NCBI GenBank assembly: GCA_937927685.1
Contig: CALBSC010000098.1
Coordinates: 1-64,000 of the forward strand
DNA length: 64,000 nucleotides
Source: an uncultured Burkholderiales bacterium
GTDB lineage: Bacteria > Pseudomonadota > Gammaproteobacteria > Burkholderiales > Burkholderiaceae_C
Direction: 5' to 3'
The notes below the pieces were generated by a model. It did not search any database. It was not told the origin of the DNA and saw only the letters and a program-made list of their open reading frames with translations. Shown piece after piece: positions 27,578 through 35,536 of the stretch. How positions within the stretch are numbered: the stretch's first letter is position 1; every line of letters starts with the position of its first letter. A program made the translations under genes and the position numbers.

Positions 27578-28340
27578 AAGCCCACGGAATCCAGTGCACC
27601 GGAGTGCCTGCAGGCATCACCACGCCGGTGCAATGATCCTGCCAGATGCCTTCGGCATCGACGCGTTGCAGCAGACGCTGCCCCAGCGCTTCCAGCGGCA
27701 CGACTTGCCGGTCGACACGGTACTGCGGCATTCCATCGGTCACGTCGCCATGTTCCGCGGATTGGCACAAGTCACCCAACTCAGGGGGCAGGTCGCTGCT
27801 GGTGGGGCCGGAATACAGGTCATGCACGCTGCCCCAGGACCGTCCCTGTAGCCATCGCTGGATCTGGCCGAGTTGCCGCTCCAGCGCTGCTTCATCATCC
27901 AGCCGGTACCGTAACTGCCCCAGCACGTTGTCAAACCACACGAAGGATTCGGGAAACTGCTTGAGCAAGGCCGGCAAGCCGGCAATCCCGTCCTGTCGGT
28001 GAAACTGCCAGACGCAACCGGCTTGCCGGAGTGCTCGCCCGTGGCGTCGACCAAACAACCAGGGGGCAAGGGGGTCAATGTCGATGACATCAATGCGCTT
28101 GAAACAGGTGAGCCAGGCGGTGGACATCATCCACCCGGCACTGCCCCCAATCAGCAACAACTGGCGCTGGGCGGGCTGGACCCGGGCCAGGCAACGGTCG
28201 ATCTGCTGCTGGGTGCCCTGCCAGCGCGTTTGCGAGCTGGCCGCATGCAGGTGCCAGTTCAATCCGCCGGTGCCGCCGGCACGCCAGGCATCCTGCAGCC
28301 AGGCGTTCAGGCGCAGCAATGGGTTGCGCTCAGGCGCCAC
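27528..28340 (-). CDS. Spermidine synthase/methyltransferase-fold hypothetical protein
   Basis: This 270-residue protein contains LLLIGGSAGWMMS followed by IDVIDIDPLAPWLF, the glycine loop and acidic strand end of a SAM-dependent methyltransferase or spermidine-synthase fold. Later FVWFDNVLGQL takes the place of the usual motif IV. No substrate can be named. The start is a GTG at 28340 that overlaps the stop of the upstream minus-strand gene, indicating coupling. Its 3' end overlaps fliJ in convergent orientation. It sits, with the next gene, where fliK-fliN are found in standard operons. Confidence 0.65.
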   Translation of the reverse strand: MAPERNPLLRLNAWLQDAWRAGGTGGLNWHLHAASSQTRWQGTQQQIDRCLARVQPAQRQLLLIGGSAGWMMSTAWLTCFKRIDVIDIDPLAPWLFGRRHGRALRQAGCVWQFHRQDGIAGLPALLKQFPESFVWFDNVLGQLRYRLDDEAALERQLGQIQRWLQGRSWGSVHDLYSGPTSSDLPPELGDLCQSAEHGDVTDGMPQYRVDRQVVPLEALGQRLLQRVDAEGIWQDHCTGVVMPAGTPVHWIPWAFKPRYCHWLELGWIRS

Positions 28341-28743
28341 AGACTGTCCACGCCATTTTGGCCAAGACCGAATCGGACGGAATGGGTTGCCACTCCTGAA
28401 TCACGCCTTCGCTGGAGAGCACATCGCCCGAACCCCGGGTGCCGCTGTAAAAGGCCAGCGACAGGGTTTTGACCTGATGGGACTTGCACTGAATGTGCTG
28501 CAGCGAACGGGTGGAGCGGTAGGTCTTCCCATGGCTGTTGTGTTGGGGCTGTCGATAGTCCAACATGGTCCAGACTTTGCGTGTCTCGCCCTCACGGGCG
28601 ATGGAGTCCCGGTCGATGTAGAACGTGCCCTGATCAAACAGGCCCACGGAGGCCCAGTCGGCGGCCAGGGCGGGCGGGGAGGCCAGGCCCAGCAGGGCCC
28701 AGGCCAGCCCAAGGGCAGTCAAGCGCATGGTCGATAATTTCAT
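28330..28743 (-). CDS. Periplasmic adhesin-E-like protein
   Basis: This 137-residue protein starts MKLSTMRLTALGLAWALLGLA, a Sec signal peptide ending near ALAADW. The mature part (WASVGLFDQGTFYIDRDSI, then VWTMLDYRQPQ, SLQHIQCKS and LSLAFYSG) resembles the small surface-adhesin E type of proteins common in Burkholderiales. An upstream in-frame start would extend it by 29 residues and hide the signal peptide, so 28743 was chosen. It is divergent from fliO, and the 77-bp interval between them presumably holds both promoters. A flagellar role is not evident. Confidence 0.65.
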   Translation of the reverse strand: MKLSTMRLTALGLAWALLGLASPPALAADWASVGLFDQGTFYIDRDSIAREGETRKVWTMLDYRQPQHNSHGKTYRSTRSLQHIQCKSHQVKTLSLAFYSGTRGSGDVLSSEGVIQEWQPIPSDSVLAKMAWTVCGA

Positions 28744-28820
28744 GGAGTCAGGCTCTGGACGTGTAAGTGCAATACCCGCATTGTCCACAAGATTGGACGC
28801 AACTGGTCGCGAGGTAACAG

Positions 28821-29162
28821 ATGACAGCAATAGATTGGCCCCGGTTCTTGCTCAGTTCGGTATTCGTGCTGGGATTGATGGCTGCCCTGTTATGGTGGCT
28901 CAAGCGGCGTCAGACCCCGTGGGCCCTGCAAGGTCAGGGCCGGCGCATCCGCTTGCTGGAAACCCAGCCGCTGGGTCTTAAGCATAAAATGATGCTTGTG
29001 CAAGTGGATCAACAGATGGTGCTGGTGGCGATCAACGCCAACGACATCCGAACCCTACACTCCTGGCCTTGCTCTGCCGACGGCCCGGATGGGCTAGCCA
29101 CCCCCGCGGTGGACACGCCCAAAGCCTCTTTTACCGATTTTTTCACCGGAGTGCGTTCATGA
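28821..29162 (+). CDS. fliO: Flagellar export-gate assembly protein FliO
   Basis: This 113-residue protein has one membrane segment (about residues 8-26; FLLSSVFVLGLMAALLWWL) and a small cytoplasmic domain with LLETQPLGLKHKMMLVQVD, the FliO signature. FliO helps FliP assemble into the export gate. GAGGTAACAG precedes the ATG, and the stop overlaps the fliP ATG (ATGA). It is the first gene of the second fli block, so a promoter should lie in 28744-28820. Confidence 0.9.
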   Translation: MTAIDWPRFLLSSVFVLGLMAALLWWLKRRQTPWALQGQGRRIRLLETQPLGLKHKMMLVQVDQQMVLVAINANDIRTLHSWPCSADGPDGLATPAVDTPKASFTDFFTGVRS

Positions 29163-29911
29163 CGCGTCATCTGCGCTGGCTGGGCCTGGCCCTGGCCCTG
29201 GTGTGGCTGCTTGTGCCCGAGATGTCCTGGGCCCAGGGCTTGCCCATGGTCAATGTCTCGAATGGCAAGGGCGGCCAGCAGTACAGCCTGACCCTGCAGC
29301 TGCTGGCGTTGATGACAACGCTCACCCTGCTGCCTTCGCTGCTGCTGATGATGACTTCGTTTGTCCGCATCATCATCGTGCTGTCGTTGTTGCGTCAGGC
29401 GCTGGGCACGGCGCAGACGCCCCCCAACACGGTGCTGGTGGGGTTGGCGCTCTTTCTCACCCTGTTCATCATGTCTCCGGTGTTTGATGACATCTACCGC
29501 AACGCGGTAGCACCCTACATGAACGGAACCCTGGCGTTTGAAAAAGCCGTGGCCCAGGCCGAAGGCCCCATCCGCTCGTTCATGTTGAACCAGACGCGGG
29601 AAGATGACATTGCCATGTTCATGCAGATTGCGCAGAAAAAAGACGTGGCCAGCGCGGACGATGTGCCCTTCACCACGCTCATGCCGGCGTTCCTGACCTC
29701 TGAACTCAAGAGCGCATTCACCATCGGTTTCATGATTTACATCCCGTTCGTGGTGATCGACATGATTGTGGCCAGCGTGCTGATGTCCATGGGCATGATG
29801 ATGCTCTCGCCCATGATCATCTCCATGCCGTTCAAGCTGATGTTGTTTGTGCTGGTGGATGGCTGGACACTCCTCATGGGGTCGCTGGCTTCAAGTTTCA
29901 TCTTCAAGTGA
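29159..29911 (+). CDS. fliP: Flagellar export gate protein FliP
   Basis: This 250-residue polytopic protein has an N-terminal signal-like segment (HLRWLGLALALVWLLVPEMSWAQ). Conserved family blocks follow: SLLLMMTSFVRIIIVLSLLRQALG, PNTVLVGLALFLTLFIMSP and FTTLMPAFLTSELKSAFTIGF. FliP forms the export pore with FliQ and FliR. The start at 29159 overlaps the fliO stop. Confidence 0.97.
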   Translation: MTRHLRWLGLALALVWLLVPEMSWAQGLPMVNVSNGKGGQQYSLTLQLLALMTTLTLLPSLLLMMTSFVRIIIVLSLLRQALGTAQTPPNTVLVGLALFLTLFIMSPVFDDIYRNAVAPYMNGTLAFEKAVAQAEGPIRSFMLNQTREDDIAMFMQIAQKKDVASADDVPFTTLMPAFLTSELKSAFTIGFMIYIPFVVIDMIVASVLMSMGMMMLSPMIISMPFKLMLFVLVDGWTLLMGSLASSFIFK

Positions 29912-29918
29912 GGTTCTG

Positions 29919-30188
29919 ATGGATACAGCCATGGTGGTGGATTTGGGGCGGCAGGCCTTGTGGATCACGATGCTGGTCTCGGCCCCCTTGCTGGTGGTGG
30001 GGTTGGCCGTGGGTTTGCTGATTGGTATCTTCCAGGCTGCCACCTCCATCAACGAACAGACCCTGAGCTTCATCCCGAAGTTCATTGCCCTGGGTTTGAC
30101 CTTGTCAGCGGCCGGGGGCTGGATGATCAACACCATGGTGGACTACACCCGCGTGTTGTTTGGACGCATTCCCACCCTGTTTGGCTGA
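29919..30188 (+). CDS. fliQ: Flagellar export gate protein FliQ
   Basis: This 89-residue protein has two membrane segments and the family core PLLVVGLAVGLLIGIFQAATSINEQ, then SFIPKFIAL. It starts 7 bp after fliP at the ATG following GAGGTTCTG; longer upstream frames run through fliP and are not the gene. FliQ is a lateral subunit of the FliPQR pore. Confidence 0.97.
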   Translation: MDTAMVVDLGRQALWITMLVSAPLLVVGLAVGLLIGIFQAATSINEQTLSFIPKFIALGLTLSAAGGWMINTMVDYTRVLFGRIPTLFG

Positions 30189-30191
30189 GTC

Positions 30192-30962
30192 ATGCTGAAC
30201 CTGTCCCTGGCTTCGTTGCTGGATCAGTTCTATTCGCTGATCTGGCCGTTGCTGCGGGTGACCGCGTTCATGGTGTTTTCCTCGCTGTTTTCGATACGGG
30301 CCATCAATCTGCGCATTCGTATCGTGATCGCTTTGGTGCTGACCGTGTTCATCGCCATGCAGATCGACATCCCGCGCATCGACCCCATCACGGTCAAGGG
30401 CCTGGAGGTGGTGTTCCAGCAGATTTTCATCGGGTTCACCATGGGCATGATCATGCAGATTGCCACGGCCTCCACCGTGATTGCGGGTCAACTGGTGTCG
30501 GGTTCGATGGGACTGACCATGGCCAACATGATTGACCCCACCCTGGGCAACGTGCCAGTGATTGCCGGCCTGTTCACCATTTTGTCCACCCTGATTTTCA
30601 TGACCACCGGCGGGCATCTGATTGTGTTTGGCATATTGCTGGAGTCGTTTCGCCAGTTCCCCATCGGGGCGTCGTTCTGGTCGCAGGAACTGATGGGCAA
30701 GATGATCAACTGGAGCGCGTTGATGTACCTGGCCGGTTTGCTGATTGCATTGCCGGTGGTGATCACCTTGCTGTTTGTGAACATCGGCCTGGGGTTTGTG
30801 TCCCGCTCGGCGCCCAGCCTGAACATCTTTTCCGTGGGTTTCCCTGCCATGGTGTTGTCGGGATTTGCCGTGTTGTGGCTGGCGATTCCCTCCATTGTGG
30901 AGCGCATCAACTGGACCTGGGTGCGCAGCTTCGATCAACTGCGCAGCATGATGCTGAACTGA
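30192..30962 (+). CDS. fliR: Flagellar export gate protein FliR
   Basis: This 256-residue polytopic protein completes the FliPQR gate. Family features are LLRVTAFMVFSSLFS near the N-terminus, the central QIFIGFTMGMIMQIA and VIAGQLVSGSMGLTMANMIDP, and five to six hydrophobic helices. It begins 3 bp after fliQ and ends 1 bp before flhB. Confidence 0.97.
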   Translation: MLNLSLASLLDQFYSLIWPLLRVTAFMVFSSLFSIRAINLRIRIVIALVLTVFIAMQIDIPRIDPITVKGLEVVFQQIFIGFTMGMIMQIATASTVIAGQLVSGSMGLTMANMIDPTLGNVPVIAGLFTILSTLIFMTTGGHLIVFGILLESFRQFPIGASFWSQELMGKMINWSALMYLAGLLIALPVVITLLFVNIGLGFVSRSAPSLNIFSVGFPAMVLSGFAVLWLAIPSIVERINWTWVRSFDQLRSMMLN

Positions 30963-30963
30963 C

Positions 30964-32106
30964 ATGGCAGAAGACGGATCAGCAGAACGGTCAGAAGAAC
31001 CCACAGGCAGGCGACTGTCCAAGGCGCGTGAGGACGGTCAGGTGGCGCGCTCCGTCGACCTGACCACTGCCGCCATGCTGCTGACGGCTACCTTGTTTTT
31101 CTCCGTGCTGGGTGAATGGTTCTTCCATCAGATGGGGAAGCTGTTTGTCAACCAGTTCCAGTTTGACCGGAAGATCGTCGACAAGGCCGAACTCCTGCCC
31201 GCCTTGTTCGGCCAGTCCGTCCTGGACGGGATGTTGCTGGCTTTCCCGATCATGGTGACGCTGATGGTGATCGCTTTGCTGGCAGGCGGGCTGCCAGGGG
31301 GCTTCATTTTTTCCCCGCACCTGATACTGCCCAAATTCAGCAAACTCAATCCCATGAGTGGTCTGGCGCGCATGTTCGGAACCCGCGCTCTGATTGAATT
31401 GGCCAAGTCCGTGGGCAAATTCCTGTTGATCGGTGTGATCATGCTGTTCACCGTGATGCACAACCTGGACACTTTGCTGGTCATCAACCGACTCACCGTG
31501 GAAGAGGCGACCCGGCAGGCGGGCAACATGATTCTGGACGCCTGTTTCTGGATGAGCCTGGGGTTGGTGCTGATCGCGGTCATTGATGTCCCCATTCAAC
31601 GCCATCAGGTGCACCAACGCCTGAAGATGACCAAACAGGAAGTGCGCGACGAGATGAAGGACTCGGAAGGTCGTCCCGAGGTGAAAGCGCAGATTCGCCG
31701 CCGCCAGCGCGAGATGGCCACCCAGAAGATGATGGGGCAGGTCAAGGATGCGGACGTGGTGATCACCAACCCGCAACACTTCGCGGTGGCACTGGCCTAT
31801 GACCCGACCTCGGACGGCGCGCCCACCCTGATCGCCAAGGGGACGGATGAGGTGGCGCGCCGCATCCGTGAAATTGCCCGCGAAGAGGGGGTGCAGTTGT
31901 TCGAGTCGCCGCAACTCGCGCGTGCCTTGTTTTTCACCACCAAGCTCGACGAGACCATCCCGGAAGCGCTCTACCACGCGGTGGCGCAAGTCATCGCCTA
32001 CGTGTTCAGCCTCAATGATGCCTTTGCGGGCCGGCAGCGGTATGAAAAACCCAAGCCTGATATCCCGGAGAATATGCGTTTCGATGAGAACGGGTTCCTG
32101 CCATGA
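30964..32106 (+). CDS. flhB: Flagellar export switch protein FlhB (NPQH variant)
   Basis: This 380-residue protein has an opening typical of FlhB (EDGSAERSEEPTGRRLSKAREDG), four membrane segments over about residues 30-215, and a cytoplasmic domain that switches export specificity after self-cleavage. The cleavage motif, normally NPTH, reads NPQH here (31768-31779; VVITNPQHFAVALAY). The cleaving Asn-Pro pair is kept and Thr is replaced by Gln. The rest of the cytoplasmic domain is intact. flhB is usually beside flhA; here it is fused in order to fliR, and flhA is not in the window. Its stop overlaps the next start by 4 bp. Confidence 0.95.
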   Translation: MAEDGSAERSEEPTGRRLSKAREDGQVARSVDLTTAAMLLTATLFFSVLGEWFFHQMGKLFVNQFQFDRKIVDKAELLPALFGQSVLDGMLLAFPIMVTLMVIALLAGGLPGGFIFSPHLILPKFSKLNPMSGLARMFGTRALIELAKSVGKFLLIGVIMLFTVMHNLDTLLVINRLTVEEATRQAGNMILDACFWMSLGLVLIAVIDVPIQRHQVHQRLKMTKQEVRDEMKDSEGRPEVKAQIRRRQREMATQKMMGQVKDADVVITNPQHFAVALAYDPTSDGAPTLIAKGTDEVARRIREIAREEGVQLFESPQLARALFFTTKLDETIPEALYHAVAQVIAYVFSLNDAFAGRQRYEKPKPDIPENMRFDENGFLP

Positions 32107-33584
32107 CCAACTTCTACCAAAGCCCGAGTGACAAGGCCCGCTTTGACGTCCTGCTGAAAGTGCTCAGTGAGGAGGCCCCGAACCTCGCCATCATCGGCGA
32201 TGACGAGGTGGCCCTCGCGCACTATGGTCGTGCTATCCACCAACGCCTGAGTCAGTTGCCCAATGCCCAGGTGGACATGTGGGGGGCGGTCGACTCCGAG
32301 CAACTGGTCAGCCGGTTCAATGACATCCTGTCCGAACTGACTCTGGAACAGGCGCAGGACAAGGCGCAAAAAGCCCCCATCCGGCGCTGCTTCATCATCA
32401 CCGATGCGCATGCCGTGCAAACGTTGGAGTTGCAGTTGCTGTCCCGGTTGATTCAGGGGTTTCCGGCCAGCCATGTGCATGCCGTCTTGCTGGTGCAAAG
32501 CAGCGAACCCTACCAAAAGAAACTGGAAGTGTTTGGCAAGAGTCTGTTGCGCTGGGAATTGGAGTCTGACAAGCCCTCGCCACCACGCATGCAGCGCATT
32601 GAAACCCGTGATGCCGAGCCCCCTGTTGCGCCTGCCGAGCCCATGGCCAGCACGGCCAGTGTGTTGGGCGCGAGACAAGTGTCGCGCCCGGCGTCCGCGC
32701 CCGTCATGGCCGCCGCGGCCACTCCCGCCACCGGGGCCAGTGCAACGGCAACAGACCCGTGGAGCAAAGCCCCAGGTCTGGATGTCTCGGCCATGCCGGA
32801 GCTCAATGCACCCGTTGAATCGGCTCAGCCGGACGCCGCCCCGCCCGTGCAAGCACCGCCCGCACGCTCAGGACGTCTGGGGTGGGGTTTGTTGCTGGCC
32901 TTGCTGGTTGCCATCGCGGCCTTGGGGGTGATGAACCAGGACCGTATCGTGCAAGAACTGGAGCAGTTGGAGCGGTATGTGTCGGGCAAGCGGACTGTGC
33001 CAGCGAATACCGACGCCCAGGAGGCCTCAGACGCCCCCGCGCGGGTGGGCATGTCCAGCTCCACGCAGTTGCCTGTCAAGCCGGACGACTCGTTGATTCC
33101 GGATAAGGAGTCCATCGTGACGCCCGCGGCGGGGGAGGCTGCCCCTGCGACCGCTGCACCCGCCACACCTGCCACAACGTCACCACCTGCGTCGACGGCG
33201 CCGACGGCCCCCGCTGCTGCGCCTGCCGTCGCGGCGGCTCCCCCTGTTGCGGCTGCCACAGCACCCCCCCCTGCGCCTGCGGCCAATCCGATGCTGGCCG
33301 AAAGCCGGCAATGGGTTCGCGACTTACCTGCCACTGGATGGATCTTGCAGCACGCGGCGCTCGACACACTGATTGAAGCCAAGGCGTTGAAGGCCTCATC
33401 CGCCAGTCTGGACGAGGCACGCATTCTGATGACCCAGCGCAAGGCCAAAGGGTATTACTTCATCGTGGTGACAGGCCCCTATGCCAACCGTGCCGCGGCA
33501 CAAGAGCAGATGAAGAAGAACCCGTCCTGGGCCAAGGCCTGGTTGCGCGGACCCAAGTCCATGCAACTGCAGTTTGAAGACTGA
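32103..33584 (+). CDS. SPOR-domain membrane protein with DamX-like layout, coupled to flhB
   Basis: This 493-residue protein has three parts. Residues about 1-160 form a soluble domain resembling a degenerate AAA/ExeA-DamX-type fold (NLAIIGDDEVALAHYGRAI, RRCFIITDAHAVQTLELQLL) without a Walker A. A single membrane segment lies at about 258-280 (GWGLLLALLVAIAALGVM). A Pro/Ala-rich linker leads to a C-terminal SPOR domain (about 400-490; GWILQHAALDTLIEA, YYFIVVTGPYANRAAAQEQM). SPOR domains bind denuded peptidoglycan in the periplasm, and DamX acts at the division septum. Its 4-bp overlap with flhB implies co-translation with export genes, so a cell-wall role in flagellar assembly or placement is inferred. 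Confidence 0.8.
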   Translation: MTNFYQSPSDKARFDVLLKVLSEEAPNLAIIGDDEVALAHYGRAIHQRLSQLPNAQVDMWGAVDSEQLVSRFNDILSELTLEQAQDKAQKAPIRRCFIITDAHAVQTLELQLLSRLIQGFPASHVHAVLLVQSSEPYQKKLEVFGKSLLRWELESDKPSPPRMQRIETRDAEPPVAPAEPMASTASVLGARQVSRPASAPVMAAAATPATGASATATDPWSKAPGLDVSAMPELNAPVESAQPDAAPPVQAPPARSGRLGWGLLLALLVAIAALGVMNQDRIVQELEQLERYVSGKRTVPANTDAQEASDAPARVGMSSSTQLPVKPDDSLIPDKESIVTPAAGEAAPATAAPATPATTSPPASTAPTAPAAAPAVAAAPPVAAATAPPPAPAANPMLAESRQWVRDLPATGWILQHAALDTLIEAKALKASSASLDEARILMTQRKAKGYYFIVVTGPYANRAAAQEQMKKNPSWAKAWLRGPKSMQLQFED

Positions 33585-33632
33585 GCCTGCAGGCCGCGCG
33601 AGCAACCGGGTTGGATGGGCCCAGCCCCTGAC

Positions 33633-34226
33633 TCAGGCTGGCGGGTTGTCGTTGCTGACCAGAAAACTTGGAAATTTCTGCAAGTTCATCGCCACGATGA
33701 CCCGCTTGTCGTTGTTTTGCGGCACATGGTGATTCATGATGCCCGGGAAAATCACCAGGGATCCGGGCACGGGTTGCACCTGGATGGTGTTTTCAAAGAT
33801 GATGGGGGCGCAATTCTCGTTGGCCTCCAGGTAGGCGACCACCGCAAAATCCGACGGAAAGTGCGAGTGCGGGATGGTGTGATCGGAGTTTTCATAGATC
33901 ACGCCCCAGCAGTCGGTGGCAAAGTAGTCCAGGTTCAGCGCCGTGATGTCCGTATTCAAATGCTGCTTGCCGGCCTCCTTGGCCGCATCGATGGCAATTT
34001 GAATCAGGGGCTGGAACTTGTCGGTCAGGCGGTGGCTCTTCCAGGGGCTCATATAGACCGCCTGAACGTTCGACGGCGTCGAGTCCGGGTGGGTGATGCG
34101 CACGTCGTCAATGGCTTCGCGGGCCAGCCGCAACGCTTCGGTGTGGTGTGAAATGCTGCACCAGAAAACCGGCAGGTTGGTCGGTACATCAAAACGATTC
34201 ATTTGCAGCGTCGAGAGGTCGTTCAT
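33633..34226 (-). CDS. 2-oxoglutarate/Fe(II)-dependent dioxygenase family protein
   Basis: This 197-residue protein has the jelly-roll core of the putative 2OG-Fe(II) oxygenase family: IPHSHFPSDFAVVAYLE (first metal-binding His region), PVPGSLVIFPGIMNHHV (distal His) and then DKRVIVAMNL (2-oxoglutarate-binding Arg). Members hydroxylate proteins or small molecules; the substrate here is unknown. It lies on the opposite strand inside the accessory cluster that follows flhB, with no clear functional link to its neighbours. Confidence 0.75.
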   Translation of the reverse strand: MNDLSTLQMNRFDVPTNLPVFWCSISHHTEALRLAREAIDDVRITHPDSTPSNVQAVYMSPWKSHRLTDKFQPLIQIAIDAAKEAGKQHLNTDITALNLDYFATDCWGVIYENSDHTIPHSHFPSDFAVVAYLEANENCAPIIFENTIQVQPVPGSLVIFPGIMNHHVPQNNDKRVIVAMNLQKFPSFLVSNDNPPA

Positions 34227-34417
34227 ATCGGAATACCCAGCAGGGGAATTGAAGCATGCACAGCGTATCGGAAGTCAGTAAAAATCCATGAGTTCGACCC
34301 GCCCAATTGTTGATCTGGCGCAACATATGGGTCGCCCAGAGCCGGGCGGGCTGAGCACCAATGTGATGATACCGAATCAATTTTTTGTCTTTCGGGTCGA
34401 TTAACCAGGCTGGACTT

Positions 34418-35521
34418 ATGAGCAACGACCAGATCATTCGCAGCAGCAAACCCCACGAGGTCACGATACCCGAGGGGTCGAACAACGCCCGTTCCATCCG
34501 CAACAAGGTGGGCCAGCGTGACATCGAACAGGAACAGGACGACAAGGTCACGGTCGACAAGCATTACGCCGACCGCACCTTGAGCGCCGGCTCGGACGAG
34601 ATCACCGAACACCTCGTGCAGGTCGAGCAGGCTGCAGACACTGAATCGGACCGGGTCACCCTGGAGCACGAGGCCAGCCATGCGTCCGGCCGCGTCCGGC
34701 TGGATGATCGGGACACCTCGACCGACAACCGGGTTACCTTGGACCCGTCAGAGGACGCGAACCACCGGGTCATGGTGGAAACACAGGCTGACGAGGCGCC
34801 CAATCGGGTGAAGTTGCCGACCTCCGGTGTCGACGACGCCCGCGCCTTGCTCCCGCAAGAGGATGGCCGAGGTGACAACCGCGTGCCCATCGCCGCGGAT
34901 ACCCACCATGACAACCGGGCTGTTCTGCCGGATGAGTCGCTGACCGATCAGCGCGCGAGCCTGCCGTCCGAAGCCCTGGTGGATCACCGGGCCGAATTCG
35001 ATGCCGAAGGGTTGGCCGGCTCGCATGTGGCGGTTGACGTTCAGCACCACGCGACCGATCGTGCCACCCTCCAGGATGCGCAGATGGATTCGCGCTCACC
35101 TGCAACAGAGGGTGCCACTTCATCCCAACCGGTGAAGATTCCCTCAGACTCCATCCAAGACAGTTTTGTAACCACTCCCCACATGACGCATTCCGAATCT
35201 ACTCCCGTCAAGGTGGACGGCCACGGCATCACCGACCCAGACAGCGTGATCGTGGAGAACTCGCCTGGAGCGCGGGTCCACGTCCCGGTGCCGCACGACG
35301 AGCCTGAGGCACCCAACCCGTTGCCTGCGGATGAAGAGGAGCACCTGCCGGTTGCCGAAGACCTGCCGCTGGCCCCCGTGTCAGCCCCGGAACACCCCGC
35401 CGTGGCTCAAGTTACCGCTCACCTGGTCGATAAAAAGGCCGAGGAGTTTCGCGGCCGCGTTGTCAAACTGCGTGACGAGGTTGACCAGCTGAATCGCCGC
35501 TTAGACGAGTTTAAAAAGTAA
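34418..35521 (+). CDS. Charged 12-residue-repeat protein with C-terminal coiled coil
   Basis: This is a 367-residue, Asp/Glu/His-rich soluble protein. Residues about 79-225 form about twelve units of 12-13 residues beginning R-[VA]-x-[LIVF] (for example RVTLDPSEDANH, RAVLPDESLTDQ, RASLPSEALVDH). A Pro-rich acidic stretch follows, then a heptad-patterned helix at about 336-367 (VVKLRDEVDQLNRRLDEF). There is no signal peptide or membrane segment. The ATG at 34418 was chosen over an upstream TTG at 34385. It ends 15 bp before a membrane coiled-coil gene, with which it is probably co-transcribed. I do not recognise the family; a scaffold or spacer role is inference. Confidence 0.7.
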   Translation: MSNDQIIRSSKPHEVTIPEGSNNARSIRNKVGQRDIEQEQDDKVTVDKHYADRTLSAGSDEITEHLVQVEQAADTESDRVTLEHEASHASGRVRLDDRDTSTDNRVTLDPSEDANHRVMVETQADEAPNRVKLPTSGVDDARALLPQEDGRGDNRVPIAADTHHDNRAVLPDESLTDQRASLPSEALVDHRAEFDAEGLAGSHVAVDVQHHATDRATLQDAQMDSRSPATEGATSSQPVKIPSDSIQDSFVTTPHMTHSESTPVKVDGHGITDPDSVIVENSPGARVHVPVPHDEPEAPNPLPADEEEHLPVAEDLPLAPVSAPEHPAVAQVTAHLVDKKAEEFRGRVVKLRDEVDQLNRRLDEFKK

Positions 35522-35536
35522 TACCAAGGAATTCAG

